A DNA stretch of 64,000 bases from Ktedonobacter robiniae (GCF_016587375.1 NZ_BNJG01000001.1:744001-808000); one strand, 5' to 3'; positions 33,836 through 43,162 are shown, counted from the stretch's first letter. Numbers and translations are program-made. The notes: generated from the letters alone by a model not told the origin.

Positions 33836-35004
33836 CTAGAACTCATCCTCTTCGTCGTCGATATCCTCTGGCTCATAGAGTGAGGAGCGCCGTTTGGTGG
33901 GCTGCTCAAGCTGACGCGTCAGCTCCTCGCGTAAGGGATCGTCCTCATACATATAGGGTGCGCGCCGTACCAGGGGACGGTTAAAGTTTTCGCTACGGGG
34001 AAGTTCGCGTGTGGGTTTGCCTGCGGGTTTGCCGCCCTCCAGGCGTATCTGACGCGTCTGTCGCTCGTTTGTCGTTTCCATCTCCTCTCCCTGCTCAAGA
34101 AAATCGGTCCGGCGACGACGTAACTGGGCAGAGGTGCGACGCGTTGAGGCCGAGGACTCCCCAGCCGCAGGGAGTGCCCTCTGGTTTGTGCCGCGTGAGG
34201 GATAGGGGTCACCGACCTGGTGATTGTTCCGCGTCTGCCGTTGGTTGGTTAGTTGTTGCGAGCTACGACGCATCGGTTCAACGTTACGCTCTTGCTGAGA
34301 TGAGAGAGCCTGACTTGCGCGCAGCGAGGATGTGGTAGAGCGGCGCGGCGACTGTGTAGGCGAGAAATCCAACTCATCATCCTCTTCATCCTCATCTACC
34401 TGCTGAAATGCCTCTATGCGGGCTGCTCGCAGAGCTTGCGAACGATGACGACTCTGTGGAGAGCCTGGCTCATAGCCAGGAAAACCAGGGTAGAGGGGCG
34501 CCGCATGGAAGTGGCTCGCCCTTCGGCTGGTGGGTTGGAAGGTACATTGCGCGTCGCCTCCTGAGGTGGAACGCGCTGTAAGGAGGTCGAAGTAGCACGC
34601 GTATTTTTTGCTACGGGTAGACGCTGCGAAGTAGGGGCTGGAAGCTGGCGCGTGGAACGCTGACGCCGCATCACCTCAGCCTCATTCATGGCGGAAGGCG
34701 CCGGAAGCGTATAGCTCTCAACCTCGTATACCCTCTTCATCTGGCGAGAGGCAAGACGCGGACGCGCATAACCATCATCCTCAAAGAATGTATCTTCTTC
34801 ATAGACTTCGGCATGCAGATGTTCTTGCTCTTCATGACGACGCGAGAGGTACGAGAATATGATGAGGGAGATGGGAATACTTAACAGGAGCGCGGCTAAT
34901 CCGCCAATCAGCCCACCTAGCACCCAGGAATTGAGCGTATTACCAAACCAGAGAATAACCGCGGCACCTGCGATTAGTACCAACGCTGCGGCAACCGCCT
35001 TCAT
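33836..35004 (-). pseudogene. Membrane-anchored disordered protein, split by a frameshift
   Basis: The 5' part (from ATG 35004) encodes two transmembrane helices (about residues 3-20 and 28-50) and a basic, Ser/Thr/Arg-rich tail. At about 34495-34507 the frame changes: continuing the first frame gives an implausible end, whereas the other frame reads APLYPGFPGYEPGSPQSRH and goes on through an acidic stretch to LYEPEDIDDEEDEF at 33836. One extra C in the run of four near 34496-34499 would join both into about 389 residues. No family is recognised. It may be a sequence error, a true mutation or slippage. Confidence 0.65.
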
Positions 35005-35355
35005 AAATTAGCGAGTCCTTTCCGAGCCGTCGCTAGTGGTGTCGGCTCCAGAATATCTGAGAACAGCGACACTCCAGGGAAGTACATAGACCAGTATAGC
35101 AAATTTATGAGCAGAGAACAAGGGGAAATCCAAGCATAGACAAAGCGAACAGGGAATAGACGCAAGTCGTGTCAGGGCCAGGCAAGCGTCCCAGTCACAC
35201 TGAACACGGGCTTGAATGTTCCGTAAAGAGACAGGTTATTTTGCATACATCACAAAAAAAGCGCCGCAATCGATGCACTGAAGATACACATTCTGGCTTC
35301 AGTACCTATTGCGACGCGCCTGCCACAGGGTCAGGGGCAAGAGATCAAAAGAGAT
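35005..35355. other. Intergenic region of 351 bases
   Basis: No gene is seen. It contains the lexA terminator at 35254-35317 and the upstream region of the membrane-anchored gene. Confidence 0.5.
35254..35317 (-). terminator. Intrinsic terminator of lexA
   Basis: Imperfect inverted repeat: GCAAT/ATTGC, CACTGAAG/CTTCAGTA segments between 35261 and 35317. Read leftward it is followed by seven T residues (35254-35260). Confidence 0.7.
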
Positions 35356-36009
35356 CTAAGCAGCGGGTTTGCACTGGCGGAAGATGGCGACAACCTTGCC
35401 TTGAATCTCCCACTCGCGATCCCAGATACTCTTAGGAATGAGGATGGGATCGAGTTCTGAGTTGGCAGGTTGCAAACGAACTCGGTCATGATCCTTTTCC
35501 TGGAAGAAGCGTTTGAGGGTCGCGCTACCGCTCTCGCCTTCAAATTTGTGTACGGCAACCACAATATCGCCATTCTGGCAGATATGCTGCGGTTGAATCA
35601 CCACATAATCGCCATCACAAATATGATCTTCGATCATTGAGCGCCCTTTGACGATGAGTGCATAGCAGTTCTCGCTATCGATAAAGTCGCGCCCCATATC
35701 GATGCGCTGCGAACCATCAGCATAGATGTCTAGAGGCTCGCCAGCGGCAATCGTACCTACGAGCGGAATGCCAGCTGGGACCGACTCATCTTGCTTGACC
35801 AGCTTGATACCGCGACTCTTCTTGGGCTGGCGGATAATCAGGCTCTTCTTCTCCAACATGGTCAGATGGTAGTCTACATGCCCGGTGCTGGCTATGCCCA
35901 GCTCCCGCCCGATCTCGCGGTTGGTCGGTGGCATCCCTTCACGCTTCATATAATTGACGATAAACTCGTACATTTTCCGCTGTATCTCGCTGGTTTGTTC
36001 TATCGACAT
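35356..36009 (-). CDS. lexA: LexA repressor
   Basis: SOS regulator of 217 residues. The N-terminal winged helix has PPTNREIGRELGIASTGHVDYHL; the autocleavage site is Ala-Gly within VGTIAAGEPLDIY; the catalytic Ser lies in VKGRSMIEDHICDGDYVVIQ and the Lys in GSATLKRFF. Target genes would be DNA repair and the SOS response; no classical CGAAC-N4-GTTCG box is obvious upstream, only a CGAAATTTTCG palindrome at 36131-36141, about 120 bases before the start. Recognition helix differs from that of E. coli, so the operator may too. Confidence 0.96.
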   Translation of the reverse strand: MSIEQTSEIQRKMYEFIVNYMKREGMPPTNREIGRELGIASTGHVDYHLTMLEKKSLIIRQPKKSRGIKLVKQDESVPAGIPLVGTIAAGEPLDIYADGSQRIDMGRDFIDSENCYALIVKGRSMIEDHICDGDYVVIQPQHICQNGDIVVAVHKFEGESGSATLKRFFQEKDHDRVRLQPANSELDPILIPKSIWDREWEIQGKVVAIFRQCKPAA

Positions 36010-36175
36010 AGAACGATCTCCTGCCTTTCTGAAAAGACGATTGTCTACGATCTCATCCGCCCCCTGATACTAGAACGGCCATTCAAAACCATGATACCAT
36101 AACCTTATAGGCAAAACAAGACTTTTTGAACGAAATTTTCGAATATTTTTTCGTACTCAGCTGTATGCTTAGGGG

Positions 36176-36226
36176 GAGTGTGTGGATGGCAGATGGGCCT
36201 ACGGCCCATCTGCCATCCACACACTC
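36176..36226. repeat. 24-bp perfect palindrome between divergent lexA and bfn genes
   Basis: Arms 36176-36199 and 36203-36226 with a TAC loop (apex CC-TAC-GG). It lies between two genes transcribed away from each other, so it cannot be a simple gene terminator. Confidence 0.85.
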
Positions 36227-36397
36227 TTTACTCTAAAAGCTTTTGGCGTGAGGCAAGGCTGGAAGCCAAAGTGAATGAAGAATCCTGCCCTTATAAAGAT
36301 GAGTTTGGAGGTACATGCCGGGTTTGCTATACTGCTCTCAAGAGTGCCGGGAAGAGGCACGATAGCAAGGAAAGACACAAATAGACTGCGTTCTGAT

Positions 36398-36427
36398 TTG
36401 CGTCAGTGATCTGGATAGGTGTACAAT
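36398..36427 (+). promoter_or_regulatory. Promoter of the bifunctional nuclease gene
   Basis: TTGCGT at 36398-36403 and TACAAT at 36422-36427, spacer 18. Start near 36434, leader about 48 bases. Confidence 0.55.
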
Positions 36428-36481
36428 AGAGGCGTAAGGTATGCGACGGACTTCGCGACGAAAGAGAGAGTCATAAATACT

Positions 36482-37006
36482 ATGGTAGAGATGACAGTTG
36501 AGAGCGTGCGAATCAACCTGGCTACGCAACAGCGAGTGGTCATCTTGAAAGCAACACAGCAAGAGCGCTATCTCTTCATCTGGATAGCTCATGCCGAAGC
36601 ATACGCTATTGCCGTCGAACTTCAAGGAGCCACCTCCCAGCGTCCACTTACGCATGACCTGCTCAAAAACGTCATTGGAGAACTTGGCGCTCACCTGGAA
36701 AGCATTGTGATCTCTGACCTGGTTGATGAGATCTTCTACGCGCGCCTGGTCCTCGATGTCGCGGGCAGACATGTTGAGATCGACTCTCGCCCGAGCGATG
36801 CTATCGCCCTGGCTGTACGTACCAAGACCCCCATTTATATCGATGAGAGCGTCCTTGAGCGCGCTGGGGTAACGCTTGAAACGAGCGAAGAGTCCCCCAC
36901 TGAAAAAGAGAACGATGTCCAGAATATGAAGGAAGATGAAAACCTTGATGCCTATCGCGACTTCATTAATAGTCTGGATGTCTTAGACGAGTTCGGCAAG
37001 GATTAA
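36482..37006 (+). CDS. Bifunctional nuclease family protein (BFN, DUF151)
   Basis: A 174-residue protein whose first 125 residues form the BFN domain: MVEMTVESVRINLATQQRVV, then LFIWIAHAEAYAIA, HDLLKNVIGELGAHLESI, and the most conserved block SRPSDAIALAVRTKTPIYID. Proteins of this family were described as DNase/RNase and stress-response factors; the mechanism is unclear. The C-terminal ~50 residues are acidic and less conserved. ATG 36482 gives the usual start; an upstream in-frame GTG at 36419 lacks support. Convergent with the YggT-like gene. Confidence 0.88.
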   Translation: MVEMTVESVRINLATQQRVVILKATQQERYLFIWIAHAEAYAIAVELQGATSQRPLTHDLLKNVIGELGAHLESIVISDLVDEIFYARLVLDVAGRHVEIDSRPSDAIALAVRTKTPIYIDESVLERAGVTLETSEESPTEKENDVQNMKEDENLDAYRDFINSLDVLDEFGKD

Positions 37007-37031
37007 CGCCTCTCGGGATATAAGTTGATAA

Positions 37032-37073
37032 GACCACCTTCAGCCGTTCAATGAGGAACATATCCAGGTGGTC
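37032..37073. terminator. Possible weak terminator between convergent genes
   Basis: Eight-base arms GACCACCT (37032-37039) and AGGTGGTC (37066-37073) with a long loop between the bfn and yggT-like genes. Confidence 0.4.
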
Positions 37074-37087
37074 GCCCTCACGTTAGC

Positions 37088-37735
37088 TCAAAACGCACGC
37101 ACAATAAACCGGAGAAGCTTCACCAGGATACGCGAGAGGACGCCATAGATTATAATGGCGGGTAACGCGTATAGCTCAGGATCCACCGTGAATGGGAGAT
37201 GCACCTGTGCCCCCAGCAACTGGACCGGGACGAGAAAAACGGTGCTAAACGTATACAGCGCTGCCACCCACGACTGATCAGCAGGTATATGCAGGAGAAA
37301 CCTCATCACGAAGCGGGCGAACAGCGATAGCTGTACTATGACCAGAAAAATGGCAAGAAATCCGGGCAGTAACCTCCATCCTTCTGGTCCCCTTCTTCTT
37401 GCAGGCGGAGTATATGCTGGCTGCGGGTGCGCATAGCGATCAGGCTGGGGCTGTGGTGCATAGCCTGGGTAGGTCGGTGGTTGCCACTGCATATGCGGGG
37501 GCGGTGGCACAATTTGACGTCTCCCACGAGCATGGGGAGCATGGCTGGCTGGTGGTGGCGGAGACGCGATGGTGCGATCATCATAGAGATCCGGATCAAC
37601 GCCTGGCTCCTGATATCCCTGGCCGTAATAGCCTGGCTCAGGCACAACTTCAGGGTAGGGCACCGGCTCTGTGGGCATATCATGGTCATCAACTTGTTGT
37701 TCGGGCTTCCGTGTTAACTTCTGCCAGTAGTTCAT
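37088..37735 (-). CDS. YggT-domain membrane protein with Pro-rich head
   Basis: A 215-residue protein. Residues 1-115 are rich in Pro, Gln, His and Tyr; the rest holds a YggT-like domain with two or three transmembrane segments (LPGFLAIFLVIVQLSLFARF, a central span around VAALYTFSTVFLVPVQLL, and a last span IIIYGVLSRILVKLL). YggT proteins are linked with osmotic tolerance and cell division/SepF loci, but no division genes are here. ATG 37735 follows GGAGG seven bases upstream, which settles the start against the longer frame to 37795. Confidence 0.75.
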   Translation of the reverse strand: MNYWQKLTRKPEQQVDDHDMPTEPVPYPEVVPEPGYYGQGYQEPGVDPDLYDDRTIASPPPPASHAPHARGRRQIVPPPPHMQWQPPTYPGYAPQPQPDRYAHPQPAYTPPARRRGPEGWRLLPGFLAIFLVIVQLSLFARFVMRFLLHIPADQSWVAALYTFSTVFLVPVQLLGAQVHLPFTVDPELYALPAIIIYGVLSRILVKLLRFIVRAF

Positions 37736-37807
37736 AATAATGCCTCCAGCGTTCTTCTTACGCGACTCCTGATGCCGCCAACCACCAACATCCATAATCG
37801 AAACTAG

Positions 37808-39151
37808 CTAGCTCTCCTGATAACGGACAAGAATATCGTCGTATGTTTCACGCCGCTCCATGACCTGCACACGTCCTTTCTCTACTAAAAGTACGCCCGG
37901 TCGTGGCACCAGGTTGTAGTTACTTGCCATTGGGAGACAATACGCGCCCGCCAGCGGCAAGAGGAGCAGCTCACCTTCGCGCATAGCAGGCAGACGTACA
38001 TTATCAATGAGCATATCGCCTGATTCACAATACCGTCCCGAGACGCAATAGTCAACACTTCCTGGTACGGAGATATGTTCAACGGGGAGAGCGGTATAAA
38101 GTGCATGGTAGAGGGCTGGGCGAATATTGTCTGCCATACCACCATCCACAAACAGATAGGTCGTGCCAGCAGGCGTCGCCTTCAGGGCACCTATGCGATA
38201 GAGTGCCACGCCCGCGCGCGCTACAATTGAGCGCCCAGGCTCCAGAATGAGCGTGGGAGCAGGCAGCGTGCCATTCGAAATGCTCGCCAACATGACTTGC
38301 ATCTGGTGCTGCAAGGCCTGGGCAAGCTGGTCAAGTCCAGGCGTCCCAAGTTGATCAGGAGTATCAATGCCCCAGCCACCGCCTGGGCTGACCTCCTCTG
38401 GCCACCACTGCGTCTCGTCATAGATGGCCTTCGCCAGCGAGAGCAAATGCACGAGGCACTCTTCATAGGGACGTGTTTCGCGCAGCATGGTTCCCGAGTG
38501 CGCGTGCAGTCCCACCAGATGAAGCTTACCCTCACCAAGGATGCGCAGGATCGCCGTTTTCGCCTCACCATTCTGCAAAGGGAAACCGAATTTAGAGGCG
38601 GCATGGCCCGTCTGCAAATAGCGATGGGTATCGGTCTCCACACCAGGAGCAACGCGCAACAGAACCGCCGGGCGCTGTCCCAATTCATCCGCCAGGTGCG
38701 TGAGGCGCTCCAATTCACTCCAGTTATCCAGAATAATGCGCCCAACGCCCAGTTGCAGGGCCAACTTCAGTTCTGCGGTCGATTTATTATTGCCATGAAA
38801 GGAGATACGTTCCATCGGGAAGCCCGCGCGTTGTGCGACGGTCAATTCACCACCTGAGACGATGTCCAGCCCCATACCCTGCTCGGCAATGATACGCGCC
38901 ACGAGGGGTGAGAGATAGGCTTTGGAGGCATAGAGGATGCGCACAGCAGATGCCCGGTAGTAGCGCTCAAAGGCTTGAAAGTAGCGCTGGCAGGCGTGCA
39001 CAATCGTTGCGCGATCAAAAATATAGAGTGGTGTACCGTATTGCTCAGCCAGCGCGGGCAGCGCGTGCCCCGCGATATGCAAAACATCGTCGGTCGAGAC
39101 CGCCGCGGTATCAGGGAGCAACGTCGTTAAAGATACCAGGGATGAGGACAT
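37808..39151 (-). CDS. lysA: Diaminopimelate decarboxylase
   Basis: PLP enzyme of 447 residues that makes L-lysine from meso-diaminopimelate. The PLP-binding Lys is in VRILYASKAYLSP; other motifs are GLDIVSGGELTVA, VGLHAHSGTML (phosphate-side His/Ser), LEPGRSIVARAG and, in the C-terminal beta domain, SGRYCESGDML (the Cys-Glu-Ser-Gly-Asp that reaches the second active site of the dimer). Upstream, it is divergent from gltX across 396 bases. Placed near lexA and yggT genes but no other lysine genes are in the window. Confidence 0.96.
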   Translation of the reverse strand: MSSSLVSLTTLLPDTAAVSTDDVLHIAGHALPALAEQYGTPLYIFDRATIVHACQRYFQAFERYYRASAVRILYASKAYLSPLVARIIAEQGMGLDIVSGGELTVAQRAGFPMERISFHGNNKSTAELKLALQLGVGRIILDNWSELERLTHLADELGQRPAVLLRVAPGVETDTHRYLQTGHAASKFGFPLQNGEAKTAILRILGEGKLHLVGLHAHSGTMLRETRPYEECLVHLLSLAKAIYDETQWWPEEVSPGGGWGIDTPDQLGTPGLDQLAQALQHQMQVMLASISNGTLPAPTLILEPGRSIVARAGVALYRIGALKATPAGTTYLFVDGGMADNIRPALYHALYTALPVEHISVPGSVDYCVSGRYCESGDMLIDNVRLPAMREGELLLLPLAGAYCLPMASNYNLVPRPGVLLVEKGRVQVMERRETYDDILVRYQES

Positions 39152-39547
39152 CGTGTGTATTCCCCTCTTCTATGATAGCTGTCGATAACTATACCTATAT
39201 AACGATTGACAAAAGAAGAATGCATGCCGAGTAAGCCGTCCGTCCTACTGTTCTGTTAAAGCTCTCTTGAAAAGGAAAAGTGGGGAGTGCAGAGGGGCTG
39301 ACGCCCCTCTGCGTCCCTTTCCCCTACCGCCTGCGGCGGTAGGGATCCCTTTCAAACGAATTTGAACAGAGTGCTACTCCAAAGAAAATATGCTTAGTGA
39401 TTAGACTGTACTATAGCAGGAGTGTGATGAGGCAAGCAAGCACGGAAAAATTGCACGATACGAAATATGTGCAGATGCTACACAGCAACAGGCTAACTAT
39501 GCTACAATAACGCGGTAAGTAGACAGTTGAATAGGAGTTTTTTTCCC
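39152..39547. other. Divergent intergenic region between lysA and gltX
   Basis: Contains two adjacent hairpins at 39289-39344 and a TACAAT box at 39503-39508 that probably serves gltX. No gene is seen. Confidence 0.5.
39289..39344. repeat. Tandem palindromes between divergent lysA and gltX
   Basis: GCAGAGGGGC (39289-39298) pairs with GCCCCTCTGC (39303-39312); CCCTACCGC (39322-39330) pairs with GCGGTAGGG (39336-39344), with the apex CC-TGC-GG type. They lie in a divergent region, so gene-end termination does not explain them. Confidence 0.65.
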
Positions 39548-41070
39548 ATGACACAAATCGACAACCGGACGCAGGAGCAGGCAAAGCTACCAGCCAATCG
39601 CCCGCCGCGCTTGCGCTTTGCTCCCAGTCCCACTGGCTTTCAGCACATCGGCGGCTATCGGACAGCACTCTTTAGCTGGCTATTCGCGCGCCACGGCGGC
39701 GGGCAGTTTATTCTGCGTATCGAAGACACCGATCAAGCACGCACAGTGGAGGGTTCGGTTGAAGATATTATCAAAGGGCTGCAATGGTTTGGCATGGATT
39801 ATGATGAGGGTCCGGTTGTAGGTGGCCCCTATGGTCCCTACTTCCAGGTACAGCGCAAGGCTCTCTACCAGCACTATGCCAATCAGCTTATCGAGGCAGG
39901 GCATGCCTACAAGTGTTACTGCACACCCGAACGCATCGACCGGGTGCGCCAGGAGCGCGCGGCCAAAAAGCTGCCACCGCGCTATGATCGTCACTGCCGC
40001 AACTTGAGCGCGGAAGAGCGCGCGGCTAACGACGCCGCGGGTCTCTCCTATACTGTGCGCCTGGCGATGCCTGAGGAGGGCGAGACAATCGTTCCCGACC
40101 AGTTGCACGGGAACATGAACTTTAAGAACGCCGACCTGGATGATATCATCATTCTCAAAACCAATGGTCTGGCGCCCTACCACCTGGCCCACCTGGTCGA
40201 CGACCACTTGATGGAGATTACGCATGTCTTGCGTGGTGAAGACTGGATCTCGACATCGCCGTATCATGTCTATCTCTACAAGGTCCTGGGCTGGGAGATG
40301 CCCCTGCTCTATCATGTGCCCAACGTTCTGGGCAATGACAAGAAGAAGCTGAGCAAGCGACGTAACGCGCCCTCCTGGTCGGATTACCAGCGCGATGGCT
40401 ACCTACCCGAGGCCGTCTTTAACTTCATGGCACTGCTGGGCTGGGCGTATGATGATAAGACGGAGATCTTCACCAAAGAGGAGCTGATCAAGGCCTTTAC
40501 GCTTGACCGCGTCAGCGTCTCCTCCGGCATCTATGACCCGGATAAGATGCTCTGGATGAATGGTCTCTATATCCGCAAGCTCTCGCTCGATGAGCTGGTG
40601 GAACGCACGCTACCCTATATGGAGCGCCCCGAGGTAGAGGGGGACTCCCCGACAGCATTCAGCGTCCCCTGAACCGTGCCTACACAAAACAGGTGCTTGA
40701 GCTTGAGCAAGAGCGCCTCAAGACCCTGGGTGATGCCGCCCATGCCATAGCCTTCTTCTATCTGAAGGACCTGGAATACGACGCCAACATGCTGATTCAG
40801 AAGAAGATGGACACGGCAGGCACGCGCAATGCTCTCCAGCACGCCCATGACCTGCTCGCCAGCATCGAGCACTGGGATCATGAGACCCTGGAGCTGCCAA
40901 TGCGTGAGCTAGCGCAGAAGCTTGAACTCAAGCCGGGGCAGCTCTTTGGCGCGGTACGTGTCGCGGTCAGCGCGAGCAACGCTACTCCGCCCCTGTTCCA
41001 TATGCTCGCGGTACTGGGTCGCGAAGTCAGTCTCAAGCGCCTGCAAGAGGCTATCGCGAAACTGGCATAA
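39548..41070 (+). pseudogene. gltX: Glutamyl-tRNA synthetase gene with a one-base frameshift
   Basis: Class I synthetase that charges tRNA-Glu. The first part (39548-40672) has RFAPSPTGFQHIGGYRTALF (HIGH motif) and KKKLSKRRNAPSW (KMSKS motif) and ends abnormally at residue 374. The rest of the anticodon-binding domain continues in another frame to 41070, joined by GLPDSIQRPLNRAYTKQ. At 40639-40643 there are five G where six would restore one frame of 507 residues. AGGAG precedes ATG 39548. Since this enzyme is normally essential, sequence error, slippage or a second gltX elsewhere must be considered. Confidence 0.9.
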
Positions 41071-41085
41071 GAAGAAGAGGAGGGT

Positions 41086-41131
41086 GAGTGTGTAGGGGGA
41101 GCTGGCTGAAGCCAGCTCCCCCTACACACTC
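41086..41131. terminator. 22-bp perfect hairpin after gltX
   Basis: Arms 41086-41107 and 41110-41131 with only GA between them, 15 bases after the gltX stop. The outer sequence GAGTGTGTAG resembles the arm at 36176. Confidence 0.8.
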
Positions 41132-41176
41132 TTCCAGAAACCAATAGAGGAAGCCTGGGGAAGCCTGGAGGGAAAC

Positions 41177-41836
41177 ATGGTTAATAGAGACTACATCTTG
41201 CGGTTGGCCGAGAAATTGGGGCGCACCCTGGCGATTGTCCTGCGCTTACGTGAGTACAACCAGCAGGAAGAGGCATTGCTACGCGTTGACGAAGAACTGC
41301 TCAGAGCCACCGGTCTTACCTCTAGCTTTCTCAACTCGCTCAGCGAGGAGACCCTGATCCAGGTACTTTCCCCCCTTGGACGCCCCAACGTTGATGCGGC
41401 TCTCTGGGCGGCAGTGCTTCTCAAGGCTGAAGGCGAGATTTACCAGGATATAGGAAACACCACGGAGAGCTACTACCGCGCGGTCAAGGCTCTACATCTC
41501 CTGCTCTATGTTCATCAGTATGAGCCTATTGAAGAAGTGGAGATTCTACGCGAAGACATCCAGATGCTTATCCACACCCTGGATGAATATACCTTACCCG
41601 TGTCCACCAGGCAGTTACTCTTTCGCTACCAGGAACACCTGGGCTTCTATGCTCAGGCTGAAGATACCCTGTTTGAATTGCTGGAAGACACCCCCGGAGA
41701 CAAAGCGCTGCTTCAGCAGGGGCGGGATTTTTACCAGCGTCTCAGCATCAGGAGCGCTCCAGACCTGGCAGCAGGCAACTTTTCGCCTGAGGAAATCCAG
41801 GAAGGTTTGGAGCAACTTACACGCTTCTCAAATTAA
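41177..41836 (+). CDS. Helical TPR-like protein (DUF6483-like)
   Basis: A 219-residue, wholly helical soluble protein. The start NRDYILRLAEKLGRTLAIVL and the middle LLKAEGEIYQDIGNTTESYYRAVKALHLL resemble the DUF6483 group found in Gram-positive bacteria; the assignment is from memory and moderate. TPR-like pairs are visible around residues 75-105 and 148-172. No catalytic motif. It is the last chromosomal gene before the left repeat of the second element. Confidence 0.65.
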   Translation: MVNRDYILRLAEKLGRTLAIVLRLREYNQQEEALLRVDEELLRATGLTSSFLNSLSEETLIQVLSPLGRPNVDAALWAAVLLKAEGEIYQDIGNTTESYYRAVKALHLLLYVHQYEPIEEVEILREDIQMLIHTLDEYTLPVSTRQLLFRYQEHLGFYAQAEDTLFELLEDTPGDKALLQQGRDFYQRLSIRSAPDLAAGNFSPEEIQEGLEQLTRFSN

Positions 41837-41928
41837 AGTCAGGCACGACCAGCGAGTTACCTGACACAGAAACGCATCTTACAGTCTATTTCTTTAATCC
41901 CTAGACAGATAGCCCAAGTTTGATTACA

Positions 41929-41947
41929 CTTGCTTAAATATAAATTA
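41929..41947. repeat. Left attachment-like direct repeat of element 2
   Basis: Matches 51807-51825 at 18 of 19 positions; the last 15 bases (41933-41947) are identical. Confidence 0.7.
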
Positions 41948-42085
41948 TTGCTGAGACTTTTTGCCTGGACATTTGGTTAGTTTGGCTCCTAGAGCGGCTT
42001 GATTTTCAGGTTTTTTTGAGAGGTTTTCAATAATTAAGCTGGTGCAATATGAGGTATTTTCGGGCCAAAGGATGGCGAAAATAGC

Positions 42086-42130
42086 GCTTTCTCAAGGTCT
42101 CCTTGTATGACAAGCATTCCTTGAGAAAGC
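42086..42130 (-). terminator. Terminator of the element 2 regulator
   Basis: 12-bp perfect arms 42086-42097 and 42119-42130, just beyond the 3' end of the leftward regulator gene at 42171. Confidence 0.6.
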
Positions 42131-42170
42131 AATGACAATCGTCACTTGGCAATTGCCAATTGTCAATCTA

Positions 42171-42959
42171 CTACTGTTGTTGTTCGTTGCGCTTCCCTCC
42201 TGGTAACGCCTTCTGCTTCTCAACAAGCCTAGTGATTAGTTTCACATGTTCCGCAGTGTTTTCTAAGATGTAGCCTTTACGTTTTCCTTCATCCTGGCTG
42301 ATAAGAAGTGTAAAACCTAATGCATCTAGTATGGCTTGTCCTTCTGGTGTTGTTCCCACTGCGTACCAATTTTTAATGTCGTACTGAATCATTAACGTGA
42401 TTGCCCATTTGATGGTTCTTGTTAATAGGTAAGCTCCTATTATTTTGTCCTGCTTGATGTTGCCAGATGGCACAACTTCTATAACTGGTATGTAAACTGA
42501 TAGCTGAGGCTGGCTCCACCTTTTCACGGCCTGAGGTGGAATATCTTTTTCTCGTATTCTGCTATAAACTAGATCCATGGCTATTTCTTCATCTAGAGGC
42601 AAGAAGGTAGTCCAGCCTATTACCTTTTTGCCTCTTCTTGCGTTCATCGTTATATCATTGTTCCTCTTCCTCCACTCTAAAACCGTTTTAAAGGGCACCG
42701 TATCTTCTGTTTCGTAAGGTCTGTTGAGTTCTTTTTTTGCCCACGATTCTGCAATGGTTGAAACAGAAAAATTTAGGCCTGGCTCCTCATCTTCTAGCTC
42801 TACCTCGGCTAAAGCATCTATTGCCTCTTTGGGGAAACGCATATTCGGGCGCTTTCCTACTGAAGGTATTTTTCCCTCTCTAACATCTCGGTAAAACGAG
42901 CCGCTAGGCTTCTTTAGGATTTCCATTGCTTCTTTCGCATTGTAGTATTCTTGTTCCAT
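42171..42959 (-). CDS. HTH protein with a possible GNAT-like C-terminal domain
   Basis: A 262-residue protein, AT-richer than its neighbours. The N-terminal ~55 residues have the excisionase/MerR-like pattern YYNAKEAMEILKKPSGSFYR and MRFPKEAIDAL (helix, turn, helix, wing). After an acidic linker the remainder (about 75-250) has a strand-helix pattern, and YAVGTTPEGQAILDALGFTLL resembles the last part of an acetyltransferase fold; this is tentative. GAGGAGAG precedes the ATG. It is divergent from the element's operon and faces the repeat-rich region at 43030-43127, so it is the likely regulator. Confidence 0.7.
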   Translation of the reverse strand: MEQEYYNAKEAMEILKKPSGSFYRDVREGKIPSVGKRPNMRFPKEAIDALAEVELEDEEPGLNFSVSTIAESWAKKELNRPYETEDTVPFKTVLEWRKRNNDITMNARRGKKVIGWTTFLPLDEEIAMDLVYSRIREKDIPPQAVKRWSQPQLSVYIPVIEVVPSGNIKQDKIIGAYLLTRTIKWAITLMIQYDIKNWYAVGTTPEGQAILDALGFTLLISQDEGKRKGYILENTAEHVKLITRLVEKQKALPGGKRNEQQQ

Positions 42960-43029
42960 TTCTCTCCTCTCATTTTATAAGTTGTCAATCTGATAAAAGT
43001 ATACTTTGATTTTTGATATTAGTAAAGAT

Positions 43030-43053
43030 GTCAATTGTCAATTGACAATTGAC
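43030..43053. promoter_or_regulatory. 24-bp perfect palindrome, probable operator
   Basis: Built from two GTCAATTG-type half units; 43030-43041 is the exact complement of 43042-43053. It lies just upstream of the promoter at 43066. A related TTGGCAATTGCCAA palindrome is at 42145-42158, beyond the other end of the regulator gene. Confidence 0.75.
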
Positions 43054-43065
43054 GGGCAAAAAAGG

Positions 43066-43095
43066 TTGACAATGCGGTGATTTCCAGGGTATTAT
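43066..43095 (+). promoter_or_regulatory. Promoter of the element 2 operon
   Basis: TTGACA 43066-43071, spacer 18, TATTAT 43090-43095. The start near 43102 falls on the repeat array at 43100-43127. Confidence 0.7.
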
Positions 43096-43099
43096 TCCC

Positions 43100-43127
43100 T
43101 TGACAGTTGTCACTTGTCACTTGTCAA
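43100..43127. repeat. Short direct repeats TTGTCAC at the start of transcription
   Basis: The sequence TTGTCAC is repeated in tandem (about 43107-43127, the last copy ending TTGTCAA), preceded by TTGACAG. Placement at the transcription start suggests an operator; iteron-like binding sites are the alternative. Confidence 0.7.
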
Positions 43128-43162
43128 AACAAAACTAGTCACAAGACACAAGGAGGTATCTA

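Noticed and set aside
36176..36226. Simple terminator of lexA or bfn
   Set aside because: Both genes are transcribed away from it; listed instead as a dispersed palindrome.
43100..43127. Possible CRISPR repeats
   Set aside because: The TTGTCAC units are seven bases and directly adjacent, with no spacers; fits an operator. No CRISPR array or cas gene is in the window.
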